Positions 1-8,651 of a stretch of 64,000 nt of DNA are shown here, piece by piece. Position numbers and translations under genes: made by a program. The DNA is taken from contig NZ_PYAX01000001.1 of assembly GCF_003014735.1 (NCBI RefSeq), positions 62,001 through 126,000 on the forward strand. The letters run 5' to 3'. Positions within the stretch are counted from its first letter, which is position 1, and each line of letters begins with the position of its first letter. The DNA comes from Saccharothrix carnea (GTDB lineage: Bacteria > Actinomycetota > Actinomycetes > Mycobacteriales > Pseudonocardiaceae). The notes under the pieces are model-generated. The model made no database searches. It had not been told where the DNA came from and worked only from the letters and a program-made list of their open reading frames with translations.

Positions 1-1541
1 CGGCCTTTCAGGTGCTCCAGGTGCAGGTCGAGCGACCCTCCGGTGGAGGCGACGAGCACCGTCCCGTCGTCGTCCACCGCGACGTGGCCCAGCTCGAAGA
101 GGCGGTCGCAGCCGAACGAGCACGCGAGCATCGCGACGTTGCGCAGGTCGTTGCGCTCGTCGTCATCGCACACCGCCCGACGCTTGATGTGCGCCGCGAC
201 CAGCAGCGCGACCGGGAACACCCGGCCGCACAGCGCGCACGGCGCCTCCGCCGCGTCCCCGACCAGCACCTTCCGCAGTTCGCCCTGCTCCTTGCGGTAC
301 TTCGCGACCACCCGGCCGTCCAGCTCGGCGAAGTGCTTGTCGCGCCGGTCGCGGTCGTTCCCGAGCACGACCTGCCCGTCCTCGACGACCGCACCGGCCA
401 CCGTGCCGAGCACGGCCGACAGCACCCCACCCCCGGCGGCGGTCACCGCACCGTCCTCCGTGAGCCGGTCGAGCGCGGCCTGGAGGTCGTCCACCGCGAT
501 CTCGACGGTTCCGCCTCCGGTGGCGACCAGGCCGGTCGACGCGCCGACCCCGACCACCTCGACAGCCTGGCCGGACGACGTCGGCAACTCGGTGCCGATG
601 AGCCCGCGCAGCACGTCGAGCGCCCGCGGCGGCTCGGCGACCGGCAGGCCGACCCGCCGCCACAGCGCCCGGTGGTCGACCTCGGCGAGGTAGGTGACCC
701 GCAACACCTCGGCCGCCTGCGCCCGCACAGCCGGATCGGCCAGCAGCGCGGCGGCCTGCTCGGTGAACCCGGCCCGCGCCGACCCGTCCGCCGTCGTGGG
801 TTCCTCGGTCGAGCCGTGCGTCTCCCACAGCGCTTCGGCGGACCGGAGCTGCCAGAACAGGTCCCGGGGCACCGCGCTGGTGCGCCCGAACTCCCGCAAC
901 AGCTCCGCGACCGGCGGCCAGAACTCGGCCCACTCGAACAACCGGTCGTGACCGGCCTCCAGCTGCCCGAGCGCCCACGTCAGCACCAAGGGCTGCGTGA
1001 CCTCACCCTTCTGCCGGTGCGCGGCCGAGTTCTCCAGCACGGCGAGCAGGTCGGGCACGCGGAACCGCTCTTCGAGCCGCGTCCGGGGCCACGCGATGTC
1101 CCGCTTGAGCCGCTCGGCGTCCGCGGGCCGGTACCCGGGCACCTCGACCCGCAACCGCAACCGCTTGCTGTTGTTGCCGGCCTTCCTCGCACCCGGCCGC
1201 TGCCCGATGCGCCCCTGCCCACTGGTGAGCCGCTGCCGCAGGGCGGACACGTCGACACCCCGGCCGAGCCACACGGGCTCCTGGAGCACCCTGCGCTCGT
1301 CCTCGGCCAGGTCACGGACCCGGGACGAGTCCACCAACGCGTCGACCAGCACCGCGTCCCGCTCCGCGAGCCTGCTCAGCAGCACTTCCAACGCGGGCCG
1401 GTAATGAGCGTTCCGCGCCCCACGACCATCCGCCGTCTGCCCGCCGGCACTCTCCAGCACCACCGCGAGCCGCCCACCGTCCGCCTCCACCGAGAAGTCC
1501 GCGTTCAACTCGCCACCGGCCTCGTCCACCACTCGCACCAC
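1..1541 (-). CDS. Probable type IV (phosphorothioate-type) restriction endonuclease, SBD-HNH, 3' end outside window
   Basis: Partial gene running off the left edge; about 513 residues are visible. The last ~70 visible residues form an HNH_2-type nuclease fold: CxxC, then an AHIKRR motif, then a cysteine and DRLFELGH, which is the usual AHIK...H/C..LFD.G pattern. Upstream lies a stretch with PLVLTWALGQL, a conserved LLREFG and FWQLRS..LW, which resembles the sulfur-binding domain of ScoMcrA-like enzymes that cut phosphorothioated DNA. The family call is from memory of that domain, so medium confidence. No ATG exists in frame; several GTG codons (1527-1541) are candidate starts and the frame stays open further upstream. 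It is divergent from the AAA ATPase gene. Confidence 0.6.
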   Translation of the reverse strand, partial: MVRVVDEAGGELNADFSVEADGGRLAVVLESAGGQTADGRGARNAHYRPALEVLLSRLAERDAVLVDALVDSSRVRDLAEDERRVLQEPVWLGRGVDVSALRQRLTSGQGRIGQRPGARKAGNNSKRLRLRVEVPGYRPADAERLKRDIAWPRTRLEERFRVPDLLAVLENSAAHRQKGEVTQPLVLTWALGQLEAGHDRLFEWAEFWPPVAELLREFGRTSAVPRDLFWQLRSAEALWETHGSTEEPTTADGSARAGFTEQAAALLADPAVRAQAAEVLRVTYLAEVDHRALWRRVGLPVAEPPRALDVLRGLIGTELPTSSGQAVEVVGVGASTGLVATGGGTVEIAVDDLQAALDRLTEDGAVTAAGGGVLSAVLGTVAGAVVEDGQVVLGNDRDRRDKHFAELDGRVVAKYRKEQGELRKVLVGDAAEAPCALCGRVFPVALLVAAHIKRRAVCDDDERNDLRNVAMLACSFGCDRLFELGHVAVDDDGTVLVASTGGSLDLHLEHLKG

Positions 1542-1640
1542 CCCACCGTGCCAGACCTGATGGGGTGAAATGCGGAAGACCTGGACCCCTGGCCAAGAGC
1601 CGCGTCCATTCGCCGCCCTTCCCTGGGCCGTCTGTGACGG

Positions 1641-3173
<1,533 letters not shown>

Positions 3174-3176
3174 ACC

Positions 3177-3212
3177 GGTGGGGCGCGACCGCGCGAACGG
3201 TCGCGCCCCACC
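3177..3212. terminator. Strong hairpin, probable bidirectional terminator
   Basis: A perfect 15-bp inverted repeat (3177-3191 and 3198-3212) around the 6-nt loop CGCGAA starts 3 bp after the ATPase stop codon. It lies between that gene and the convergent transporter remnant, so it could end transcription from both sides. There is no T-tract, which is usual in actinomycetes. Confidence 0.75.
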
Positions 3213-3214
3213 GC

Positions 3215-4078
3215 GCTGGCCGCCGCGTGCCGCCAGGGTGCGTTGCAGCACGACCACCACGAGCAGGAACGCGCCGCTCACCACCGACTGGTAGTTGCCG
3301 CGCCCGGCTGACCACGCCGAAGCGGGACAGCCGGGGCAGGGCGGCGAGCACGATGTTCTCCCGCACGGACAGGTTCGGCACGATCCCCTCCGCCTTGCGG
3401 TCCTCGGCGAGCATGCTCACCCCCGCGCGCACGGACGCGCCGACGTCGCGCTTGAGCTCCCGACCGCCGAGCAGGACCGTGCCGGAGTCCAGCGGCAGCG
3501 CGCCGATGATCGCCCGCGCGGTCTCCGTGCGGCCGGAGCCGAGCAGCCCGGCCAGGCCGACGACCTCACCGGGCCGGATCGACACCGACACGCCCGCCAG
3601 CCGACGTCCGCTGGTGAGGTCCTCCGCGCGCAGCAACGGATCCGCGCCCGCGTGGTGCTCCTCGCTGAACGCCGTCGCGCCGTGCACGCGGATGTCGCCG
3701 ACGCTGCGGCGCAGCATCATCGACACCAGCTCGATCCACGGCAGGTCCGCCAGCGGCCCGGTGTGCACGTGCCGCCCGTCCCGCAGCACGGTGACCCGGT
3801 CGCAGATCCGGTACAGCTCGTCCATCCGGTGGCTGACGTACACGATCGCCACGCCGCGCCCGTGCAGCCGCTCGATGACCGAGAACATCGTCTCGACCTC
3901 GCGCGGCTCCAACGAGGACGTGGGCTCGTCCATGATGACGACGTGCGCGTCCGCGGCGACCGCGCGCGCCAGCGCCGCCGGTGCTCTGCGCGGACGGTGC
4001 GGCTTCACGGCTGGTGCAGGAGGTCAGCAGGGCGGTGGTCGCGACCACCGCGACGCCGACGCGGGCAGGCAGGGACAT
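3215..4078 (-). pseudogene. Remnant of a sugar ABC transporter operon (binding protein / ATPase / permease pieces)
   Basis: Three pieces of an Rbs/Mgl-type operon are fused by deletions. From 4078 an ATG with a GAGGAGG ribosome site begins a lipoprotein signal peptide (hydrophobic stretch, lipobox LLTSC) that lasts only ~30 codons. The next piece, in another frame, is the middle of a double ATPase: the end of the first nucleotide domain (ARAVAADAHVVIMDEPTSSL), the linker, and the second Walker A (GLLGSGRTETA), stopping after FGVVSRARQ without a second signature or Walker B. Around 3215-3299, in a third frame, NYQSVVSGAFLLVVVV resembles a sugar permease C-terminus. The gene order of a normal binding protein-ATPase-permease operon is kept. 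None of the pieces could make a working transporter. Confidence 0.85.
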
Positions 4079-4148
4079 CGTGCCTCCTCGATCCGGGTGT
4101 GAGTGAGCGGTGTCACTCTTCAAGGGCGGGTCCGTTCTACATCGTTGA

Positions 4149-4173
4149 TACAACGTTGTAACGGTCTAGACCG
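4149..4173. promoter_or_regulatory. Two adjacent palindromes, the second DasR-like
   Basis: TACAACGTTGTA (4149-4160) and CGGTCTAGACCG (4162-4173) are perfect 12-bp palindromes. The second contains GGTCTAGACC, the core of the DasR (dre) operator consensus ACTGGTCTAGACCAGT. They sit about 75-95 bp upstream of the transporter remnant start and 135-160 bp upstream of the AraC gene. Confidence 0.5.
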
Positions 4174-4220
4174 CAGGCGCCACGGAGAGCGATCGGGAGG
4201 CCGGCGATCGACAGAACGCC

Positions 4221-4255
4221 TGGAAGCGCTTACCGAGCGTGGCTGGCACGTGCCA
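4221..4255. promoter_or_regulatory. LacI-type operator half-sites and a further palindrome
   Basis: TGGAAGCGCTTACC (4221-4234) has the AAGCGCTT centre typical of LacI/GalR operators. TGGCACGTGCCA (4244-4255) is a perfect 12-bp palindrome. Both lie in the promoter region of the AraC gene, within 90 bp of its start. Confidence 0.4.
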
Positions 4256-4272
4256 TGGTGTAGGACAACATT

Positions 4273-4282
4273 GGTCTGGACC
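4273..4282. promoter_or_regulatory. Second DasR-like site, one mismatch
   Basis: GGTCTGGACC differs in one base from the palindromic core GGTCTAGACC at 4163-4172. It lies 25 bp upstream of the AraC start, where a bound protein would block transcription. Imperfect dre sites are common, so the call is tentative. Confidence 0.35.
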
Positions 4283-4307
4283 TTCACCGGAGAGGGGACG
4301 GTAGGCG

Positions 4308-5204
4308 ATGCGCGGCACCACCGTGTTACCGGGAACGCCCTGCCGGGCGGCACGCGAGGGCGAGCTGCCCCTGCACCGGCTGGAGGTGCCGGTGCCCGAC
4401 GCGCTGCCGTTCGCGGTCGGCACGTTCGACTCGATCGGGCCGATGTCGCGCGCGTCGTTCCCGCACCGGCACACGTTCCACGAGATCGTGCACGTCACCG
4501 GCGGCAGCGGCACGCACGTGGTCGACCTGGCCCGCTGGGAACTGCGCCCGCCGCACCTGTGCGTGATCGCGCCCGGCCAGGTGCACCACTGGGACGACGC
4601 CCGCGACCTGCAGGGGTCGGTGCTGCTGTTCACCGACGACTTCCTGCTCGACCACCCCGCCGACCGCGAACTGCTGCGCCGGTTGAGCGCACGGCCCTGG
4701 CTGACCCTGGACGAGCACGCGCACGCCCGGATCGGCCGGACGATCGCCGACCTGCACGACGAGTACCGGCGCGGCGAGGCGGGCGTGGAGACGGTGCTGC
4801 GGGCGCTGCTGCACGTGCTCGTCGTGCGCGTGGCCCGGCTTCCCGCGACACCGGCCGCCGCGCCGCCCGCCCGGCCCGGCGCGGTGGCCGAGGAGTTCGT
4901 CCGGTTGGCCGCCCGCACCGACCACCGGCTGTGGTCCGTGCGGGCGTACGCGGAACGGATCGGCGTCACCCCCGGCTACCTGACCGAGGCGGTGAAGGCG
5001 GCGACCGGGCGCACGCCGTCGCAGCTGGTCCGGGAGGCACGCACGCAGGAGGCGCAGCGGCTGCTGGCGAAGACGGAGCTGACCGTGCGGCAGGTGGCGC
5101 ACCGGGTCGGGTTCGACGATCCCGCCTACTTCTGCCGCTTCTTCCGCCGCGAGACCGGCGTGAGCCCCGGCGGGTTCCGCCGCGCGGCGGTTCGTTCACA
5201 GTGA
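4308..5204 (+). CDS. AraC-family transcriptional regulator with cupin sensor domain
   Basis: 298 residues. Residues ~25-130 form a cupin-like ligand-binding domain (HRHTFHEIVHV followed by LCVIAPGQVHHW). The C-terminal ~95 residues contain the double helix-turn-helix: LWSVRAYAERIGVTPGYLT for the first and LTVRQVAHRVGFDDPAYFCR for the second, ending in the usual FRRETGVSPGGFRR. The ATG follows a GGAGAGGGG tract. It is co-directional with the dioxygenase gene 124 bp downstream, and its promoter holds several palindromes. It may control the dioxygenase or once controlled the decayed sugar transporter; the inducer is unknown. Confidence 0.9.
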   Translation: MRGTTVLPGTPCRAAREGELPLHRLEVPVPDALPFAVGTFDSIGPMSRASFPHRHTFHEIVHVTGGSGTHVVDLARWELRPPHLCVIAPGQVHHWDDARDLQGSVLLFTDDFLLDHPADRELLRRLSARPWLTLDEHAHARIGRTIADLHDEYRRGEAGVETVLRALLHVLVVRVARLPATPAAAPPARPGAVAEEFVRLAARTDHRLWSVRAYAERIGVTPGYLTEAVKAATGRTPSQLVREARTQEAQRLLAKTELTVRQVAHRVGFDDPAYFCRFFRRETGVSPGGFRRAAVRSQ

Positions 5205-5328
5205 GCCCGAGCGGCAACGGCGACCGCGAGGATCACCACGAACGACGGTGTCAGTCCATCGTCCAGGTCCGGCTCGCGTCCGTAGCTTCGTGGTGAATCC
5301 CGAACCGAAGCCCCACGAGGAGCAAGGC

Positions 5329-6204
5329 ATGGACGCATCCACGGACGGCGACCGCGGCACGACCGAGGAACCCCTCGGCGACGGGACGGACGCCCGCCAC
5401 CTCAGCCGCAAGACGGTGCTGCGCGCCGCGGTCGCCGCGGGGGTCGCGCTGCCGGTGGCCATGATGGGCGTGCCCGCGCTGGCCCGCACGATCGGCGCGA
5501 ACGGCGGTCCGCTGGAGCTGACCCCGGCGTGCGACGACGGCGACGACCCGACACCGCCGCAGACCGAGGGACCGTACTTCAAGCCGAACTCGCCGCGCCG
5601 CACGTCGCTGGTCGACGCGGGCACGCCGGGCACGAGGCTCACCGTCACCGGCTACGTGTTCGGCCTGGCGTGCCTGCCGCTCGGCAACGTGCTGATGGAC
5701 TTCTGGCAGGCCGACGTCAACGGCGTGTACGACAACTCGGGCTACCGGTTCCGCGGCCACCAGTTCACCAACCCGGACGGCACGTTCACGCTGACCACGA
5801 TCGTGCCCGGCCTCTACCCGGGCCGCACCAGGCACATCCACGTGAAGGTGCAGGCACCCGGGCGACCGGTGCTCACCACGCAGCTGTACTTCCCGGGCGA
5901 GCCGCGCAACAACACCGACAGCATCTTCGACCCGCGGCTGCTGATGGAGGTGCGCAACGTCGGCGGTGGCCGTGAGGCGAAGTTCGACTTCGTGCTGAAC
6001 GTGCCGCAGAGCACCACCACGCGGCCGACCTCCACGACCACCACCCCGTCGTCGCCGGGCGGCGGCACGTGGGCGGCGGGCACGAACTACGCGATCGGCG
6101 CGACCGTCACCTACAACGGCGTCGGGTACGTGTGCTTGCAGGGGCACCTCGCCCAGCGGGGCTGGGAACCACCGAACGTGCCCGCGCTGTGGCGCGCGGA
6201 GTGA
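5329..6204 (+). CDS. Secreted intradiol ring-cleavage dioxygenase with C-terminal CBM5/12 domain
   Basis: 291 residues from the ATG at 5329, which has GAGGAG six bases upstream. N-terminal SRKTVLRAAVAAGVALP is a Tat-like signal (arginine pair missing, so SRK variant), cut near residue 52. The core has the Fe(III) ligands expected of intradiol dioxygenases: Tyr134 (NGVYDN), Tyr163 (GLYPGRTR), His169 and His171 (HIH). A Thr/Ser/Pro linker (228-245) leads to a ~45-residue carbohydrate-binding module of the CBM5/12 chitin/cellulose type (WAAGTNYAIGATVTYNG...WEPP). The same architecture is known from Streptomyces SACTE_2871, which cleaves catechols at plant cell walls. A terminator hairpin follows. 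Confidence 0.9.
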   Translation: MDASTDGDRGTTEEPLGDGTDARHLSRKTVLRAAVAAGVALPVAMMGVPALARTIGANGGPLELTPACDDGDDPTPPQTEGPYFKPNSPRRTSLVDAGTPGTRLTVTGYVFGLACLPLGNVLMDFWQADVNGVYDNSGYRFRGHQFTNPDGTFTLTTIVPGLYPGRTRHIHVKVQAPGRPVLTTQLYFPGEPRNNTDSIFDPRLLMEVRNVGGGREAKFDFVLNVPQSTTTRPTSTTTTPSSPGGGTWAAGTNYAIGATVTYNGVGYVCLQGHLAQRGWEPPNVPALWRAE

Positions 6205-6230
6205 CCGCGGCCTGACGCCCGCGAAGGGAG

Positions 6231-6258
6231 CCCCTCGGTGTGCGGAGGCACCGAGGGG
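6231..6258. terminator. Terminator of the dioxygenase gene
   Basis: Perfect 10-bp stem CCCCTCGGTG / CACCGAGGGG with an 8-nt loop, followed by TTTCCC, 26 bp after the dioxygenase stop. Confidence 0.8.
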
Positions 6259-6321
6259 TTTCCCGCGTGGCGCACACCGCGGCGCCGGAGGTCGAGCGGT
6301 CGTACCGGTGAACCGGCCTGG

Positions 6322-6474
6322 TCAGGCGGTGCCACCGGAGTTCTGCGGCGGCACGTCGACCGGCTCGCGGAACAGGTCGGTGTAGGAGCGCTGCTCGTCG
6401 CGGCGCGGTCCGCTCGCGTCCTCGGGCCGGTCCGTGTCCGGGTGGCTGAACAGCTCTTCGTACGTTGATGACAT
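6322..6474 (-). CDS. Small acidic protein with two STYEELF-like repeats
   Basis: 50 residues, strongly biased to G/C at codon third positions. It contains two copies of a short motif, STYEELFSHPDTD at the start and RSYTDLFREPVDV towards the end, joined by an acidic, proline-rich linker. No signal peptide or membrane segment is visible. A weak ribosome site (GAAAGTCGG) precedes the ATG. It is divergent from the cold-shock gene. I do not recognise the family. The repeated S-Y-x-[DE]-L-F pattern suggests a short linear motif bound by a partner protein. Confidence 0.55.
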   Translation of the reverse strand: MSSTYEELFSHPDTDRPEDASGPRRDEQRSYTDLFREPVDVPPQNSGGTA

Positions 6475-6894
6475 GTGTTTTCCGACTTTCTTCGCGTCCG
6501 GTGCGTGCTCACGGTCGGCGATGCCGGTCCGGAGTTCCCCGCACGGCGCGAGGGTATTCGGGGTTCGTAGACAAAGAACGCCCCGATGCGGCCCACGGTA
6601 CACGTCGCGGTGCGGTGACCGCCACAGCATTCGTACTTCCCGCGTGGCGGCCCGGCGACACCTCCCCGCCCCGACCGGGTGACTTGGGCCACCGCGGGGA
6701 ACGAAACCGGCCACCACGGGGTTGTACCGGGTGGTCGTCAATTTTGTGTCCGTGTTTCCATCGAAGTTTCGCGGGAATGATGTTGCGGACGAAGCTCTTT
6801 CTTTGCCTTGCCGGACAAGCTGGAGAAGTCGTCGTCTGAAATCCGACCCGGAGCCCCGACCGGGGCGCCGTCCAGCACCGCCAAGGAGAAGATC
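6475..6894. other. Gene-free region between two divergent genes, probable csp 5' leader
   Basis: No convincing coding sequence on either strand. The right half (6725-6890) is less GC-rich, including CAATTTTGTGTCCGTG and TCTTTCTTTGCC, and could hold the promoter and the long structured 5' leader usual for cold-shock mRNAs. I cannot place the transcription start. Confidence 0.4.
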
Positions 6895-7095
6895 ATGACT
6901 CAGGGCACCGTGAAGTGGTTCAACTCGGAGAAGGGCTTCGGCTTCCTCGCCCGCGAGGACGGCCCGGACGTGTTCGTCCACTACTCCGAGATCGAGGGCA
7001 ACGGCTACCGCAGCCTCGAGGAGAACCAGCGCGTCGAGTTCGACGTCAACCAGGGCCCCAAGGGCCCGCAGGCAGTCGGCGTCCGCGCCCTCTGA
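6895..7095 (+). CDS. Cold-shock protein (CspA family)
   Basis: 66-residue single cold-shock domain, full length for the family. RNP1 (KGFGFLA) and RNP2 (DVFVHYS) are both present, so it should bind single-stranded RNA/DNA as an RNA chaperone. AAGGAGAAG precedes the ATG at good spacing. A perfect terminator hairpin follows 18 bp after the stop, so it is monocistronic. Confidence 0.97.
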   Translation: MTQGTVKWFNSEKGFGFLAREDGPDVFVHYSEIEGNGYRSLEENQRVEFDVNQGPKGPQAVGVRAL

Positions 7096-7113
7096 CCCCA
7101 CGCACCACCCCCG

Positions 7114-7145
7114 CGCCCCTCGGTTCCCCCCGGAGCCGAGGGGCG
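7114..7145. terminator. Terminator of the cold-shock gene
   Basis: Perfect 10-bp stem CGCCCCTCGG (7114-7123) / CCGAGGGGCG (7136-7145) with a 12-nt loop. Its CCCCTCGG/CCGAGGGG core is shared with the dioxygenase terminator at 6231-6258. Confidence 0.85.
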
Positions 7146-7162
7146 TCGGCTTTCCCCACCCG

Positions 7163-7306
7163 TCACGCGGGCCGGTACGCATCCGCCAGGCGCTTCTCCC
7201 ACGGGGGCGCGAGCACCGCGGGCTCGCCGAACGACGTCCGCAGGTAGTCACGCCGCCCGAGCGCGCCCGCGGTCTCCCGCCACCGCCGCACGACCCACCC
7301 CGCCAT
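7163..7306 (-). pseudogene. 47-codon remnant, probable C-terminus of a lost gene
   Basis: A short open frame (MAGWVVRRWRE...ending WEKRLADAYRPA) has nearly perfect G/C third positions, so it looks like real coding sequence. The frame stays open ~10 codons upstream (DALLTGR) to a TGA, with no ribosome site at the ATG. It reads like a protein C-terminus rather than a whole protein. I cannot name the parent family; an intact small gene remains possible. Confidence 0.4.
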
Positions 7307-7477
7307 CCGGCCGGTCAGCAGGGCATCGGCAGTGACACGTCACCCGTACGGCGTAAATTCCAGCGCCACGGAAGGATATCCATCACTCCACAATGGACCG
7401 AGTGATCGCCGGGTCGTTGGAGGTTCGCCCGAACCGCTGATCCACTCGGTACGATTCGGCTCCGACCGGGAGGGGCC

Positions 7478-7693
7478 ATGGCACACGGCGGATCCGAGCA
7501 CTGCGCGGACGAACGGTTCGACGCCGCAGGTGAAGTCGCGGTCGCCGCGCACGAGCCGCACCGGCCGTGGCTGGACGTCGCCTGGCTGCACCGCCCCGAC
7601 CTGCCCGACCTGCTCGGCGTGCTGGTCCACCCGCCCGTGCCGCCGGACGACGAGATGGGCCGCGCCCTGGCCAGGCACGCGCCGCAGCTGTGA
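7478..7693 (+). CDS. Hypothetical 71-residue protein, possibly the first part of a broken gene
   Basis: The ATG follows GGAGGGG closely and the codons are strongly G/C-ending, so translation is plausible. The protein is acidic and rich in His, Pro and Asp, with no signal peptide or membrane segment. The same frame continues past the TGA as GVQACLGLAHHRADEPW, and another frame then carries an equally coding-like stretch. This may therefore be the front of a longer gene interrupted by a stop and a frameshift. No family recognised. Confidence 0.45.
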   Translation: MAHGGSEHCADERFDAAGEVAVAAHEPHRPWLDVAWLHRPDLPDLLGVLVHPPVPPDDEMGRALARHAPQL

Positions 7694-8000
7694 GTGCGCG
7701 GCGTACAGGCGTGCCTGGGCCTGGCGCACCACCGCGCGGACGAGCCGTGGCCGTCCTCGAGCTGGTGCTGGCCGTGCCGGAGCTGGACGACCGGTTCGCC
7801 GAGCCGGTCCGTGACGTGCTCGCCGCCGAGAGGGCTCCGGCGGACGGCTGGTGCGGCGCCGGCACCGGCTCGGCGTGTACCTTTGGGGCGTAGGCGGGAA
7901 CCGTTCGAGCATCAGTCATGAGTTGCCGGTGTCCCGACCCATCTCGCACCGCCCGGAGATCGACGTCTTCCGCGGGGTGCGGACAGGACAGATCCGATGA
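7694..8000 (+). pseudogene. Coding-like stretches in three frames, decayed sequence
   Basis: After the stop at 7693 the same frame reads GVQACLGLAHHRADEPW. From ~7748 another frame reads VAVLELVLAVPELDDRFAEPVRD up to 7893. From ~7876 a third frame reads ISHELPVSRPISHRPEID and ends with a TGA overlapping the next ATG (ATGA at 7997-8000). All three are G/C-ending at third positions. The simplest reading is a gene broken by a stop and two frameshifts. The last piece could instead be a short leader ORF (GTG at 7929) coupled to the RGCVC gene. Confidence 0.35.
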
Positions 8001-8173
8001 ACCACGTCACGCCGACCATCGAGCCGACCGACGTCACCGAGACCACCGCCGCCGACACCCGTCAGTGCGCCGTGTGCCCGCACCCGTGGGAGGCCCACGA
8101 CCGGATCGCGATGCGCTTCTGCACCGCGACCGTCAGCGAGAACCACACCCGCGGTTGCGTCTGCGGCTCCTGA
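7997..8173 (+). CDS. RGCVC family protein
   Basis: 58 residues. A variable Thr-rich N-terminus is followed by the family signature CAVCPHPW, a central H, FC, and the C-terminal HTRGCVCGS. Five cysteines and two histidines suggest a small zinc- or metal-binding knuckle. Function unknown. RGCVC proteins are found mainly in Pseudonocardiales. It runs convergent to the ESX-type cassette, with only one base between the two stop codons, and its ATG overlaps the stop of a short upstream frame. Confidence 0.85.
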   Translation: MNHVTPTIEPTDVTETTAADTRQCAVCPHPWEAHDRIAMRFCTATVSENHTRGCVCGS

Positions 8174-8174
8174 C

Positions 8175-8651
8175 TCACCAGGCGTCGCGGCTGCGGTAGG
8201 CGGGCTCCGGCTCCTCGTCCTCCACAGGCGCGACCCGGCGGACCACGCGGGGCGGCACGGCGGGCGGTTCCTGCGGCGGCTCGTCGCCGAACACCCGCCG
8301 GTCCTCGGCGAGCACCTGGTCGAGCAGCTTCGTGTCGCCCAACGCCGAGCGGACGACCTCGGCCTGCTTGCGGGCCGCGTCCGCGCGGGCCAGCGCGATC
8401 ACGCGCAGCGTGGCGGACGACAGCGCGGCCGGGTCCGCCGTGCGCACGGCCGGGCCGAACGTGATCGCCTTGACCGCGCCGTCCGACCCGGCGACCACGG
8501 TGACCACGCCGTCGTCGGACGTCGCCGTGCCGACCACGTCCCGCAGCCCTTCGGCCATGCGCTGGAACGACTCCGCGCGCCACCGGTTGTCGGCCGCGGC
8601 CGTGTCGATGGCCTCGATGCGGCGCAGCAGGATGTCGGCGGACTCGGTCAC
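8175..8651 (-). CDS. YbaB/EbfC-family protein in an ESX-type cassette
   Basis: 158 residues from a GTG that overlaps the preceding stop by 4 nt (GTGA). Residues ~10-105 are a YbaB-like alpha/beta fold with a coiled-coil N-terminal helix (ILLRRIEAIDTAAADNRWRAESFQ) and the core GVVTVVAGSDGAVKAITFGPAV. An acidic Pro-rich tail ends in YRSRDAW. YbaB proteins bind DNA as dimers, but those in ESX/WXG100 gene cassettes are of unknown role. It is the last gene of a four-gene, tightly overlapped unit. Confidence 0.8.
   Translation of the reverse strand: MTESADILLRRIEAIDTAAADNRWRAESFQRMAEGLRDVVGTATSDDGVVTVVAGSDGAVKAITFGPAVRTADPAALSSATLRVIALARADAARKQAEVVRSALGDTKLLDQVLAEDRRVFGDEPPQEPPAVPPRVVRRVAPVEDEEPEPAYRSRDAW

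Noticed and set aside
12..1568. Open + strand frame over the SBD-HNH gene
   Set aside because: Low-complexity Arg/Pro/His composition and no ribosome site; the minus strand holds recognisable nuclease motifs.
3177..3212. Hairpin considered as a transposon or integration scar at the edge of the transporter remnant
   Set aside because: No flanking duplication or second copy was seen; its position 3 bp after a stop fits a terminator.
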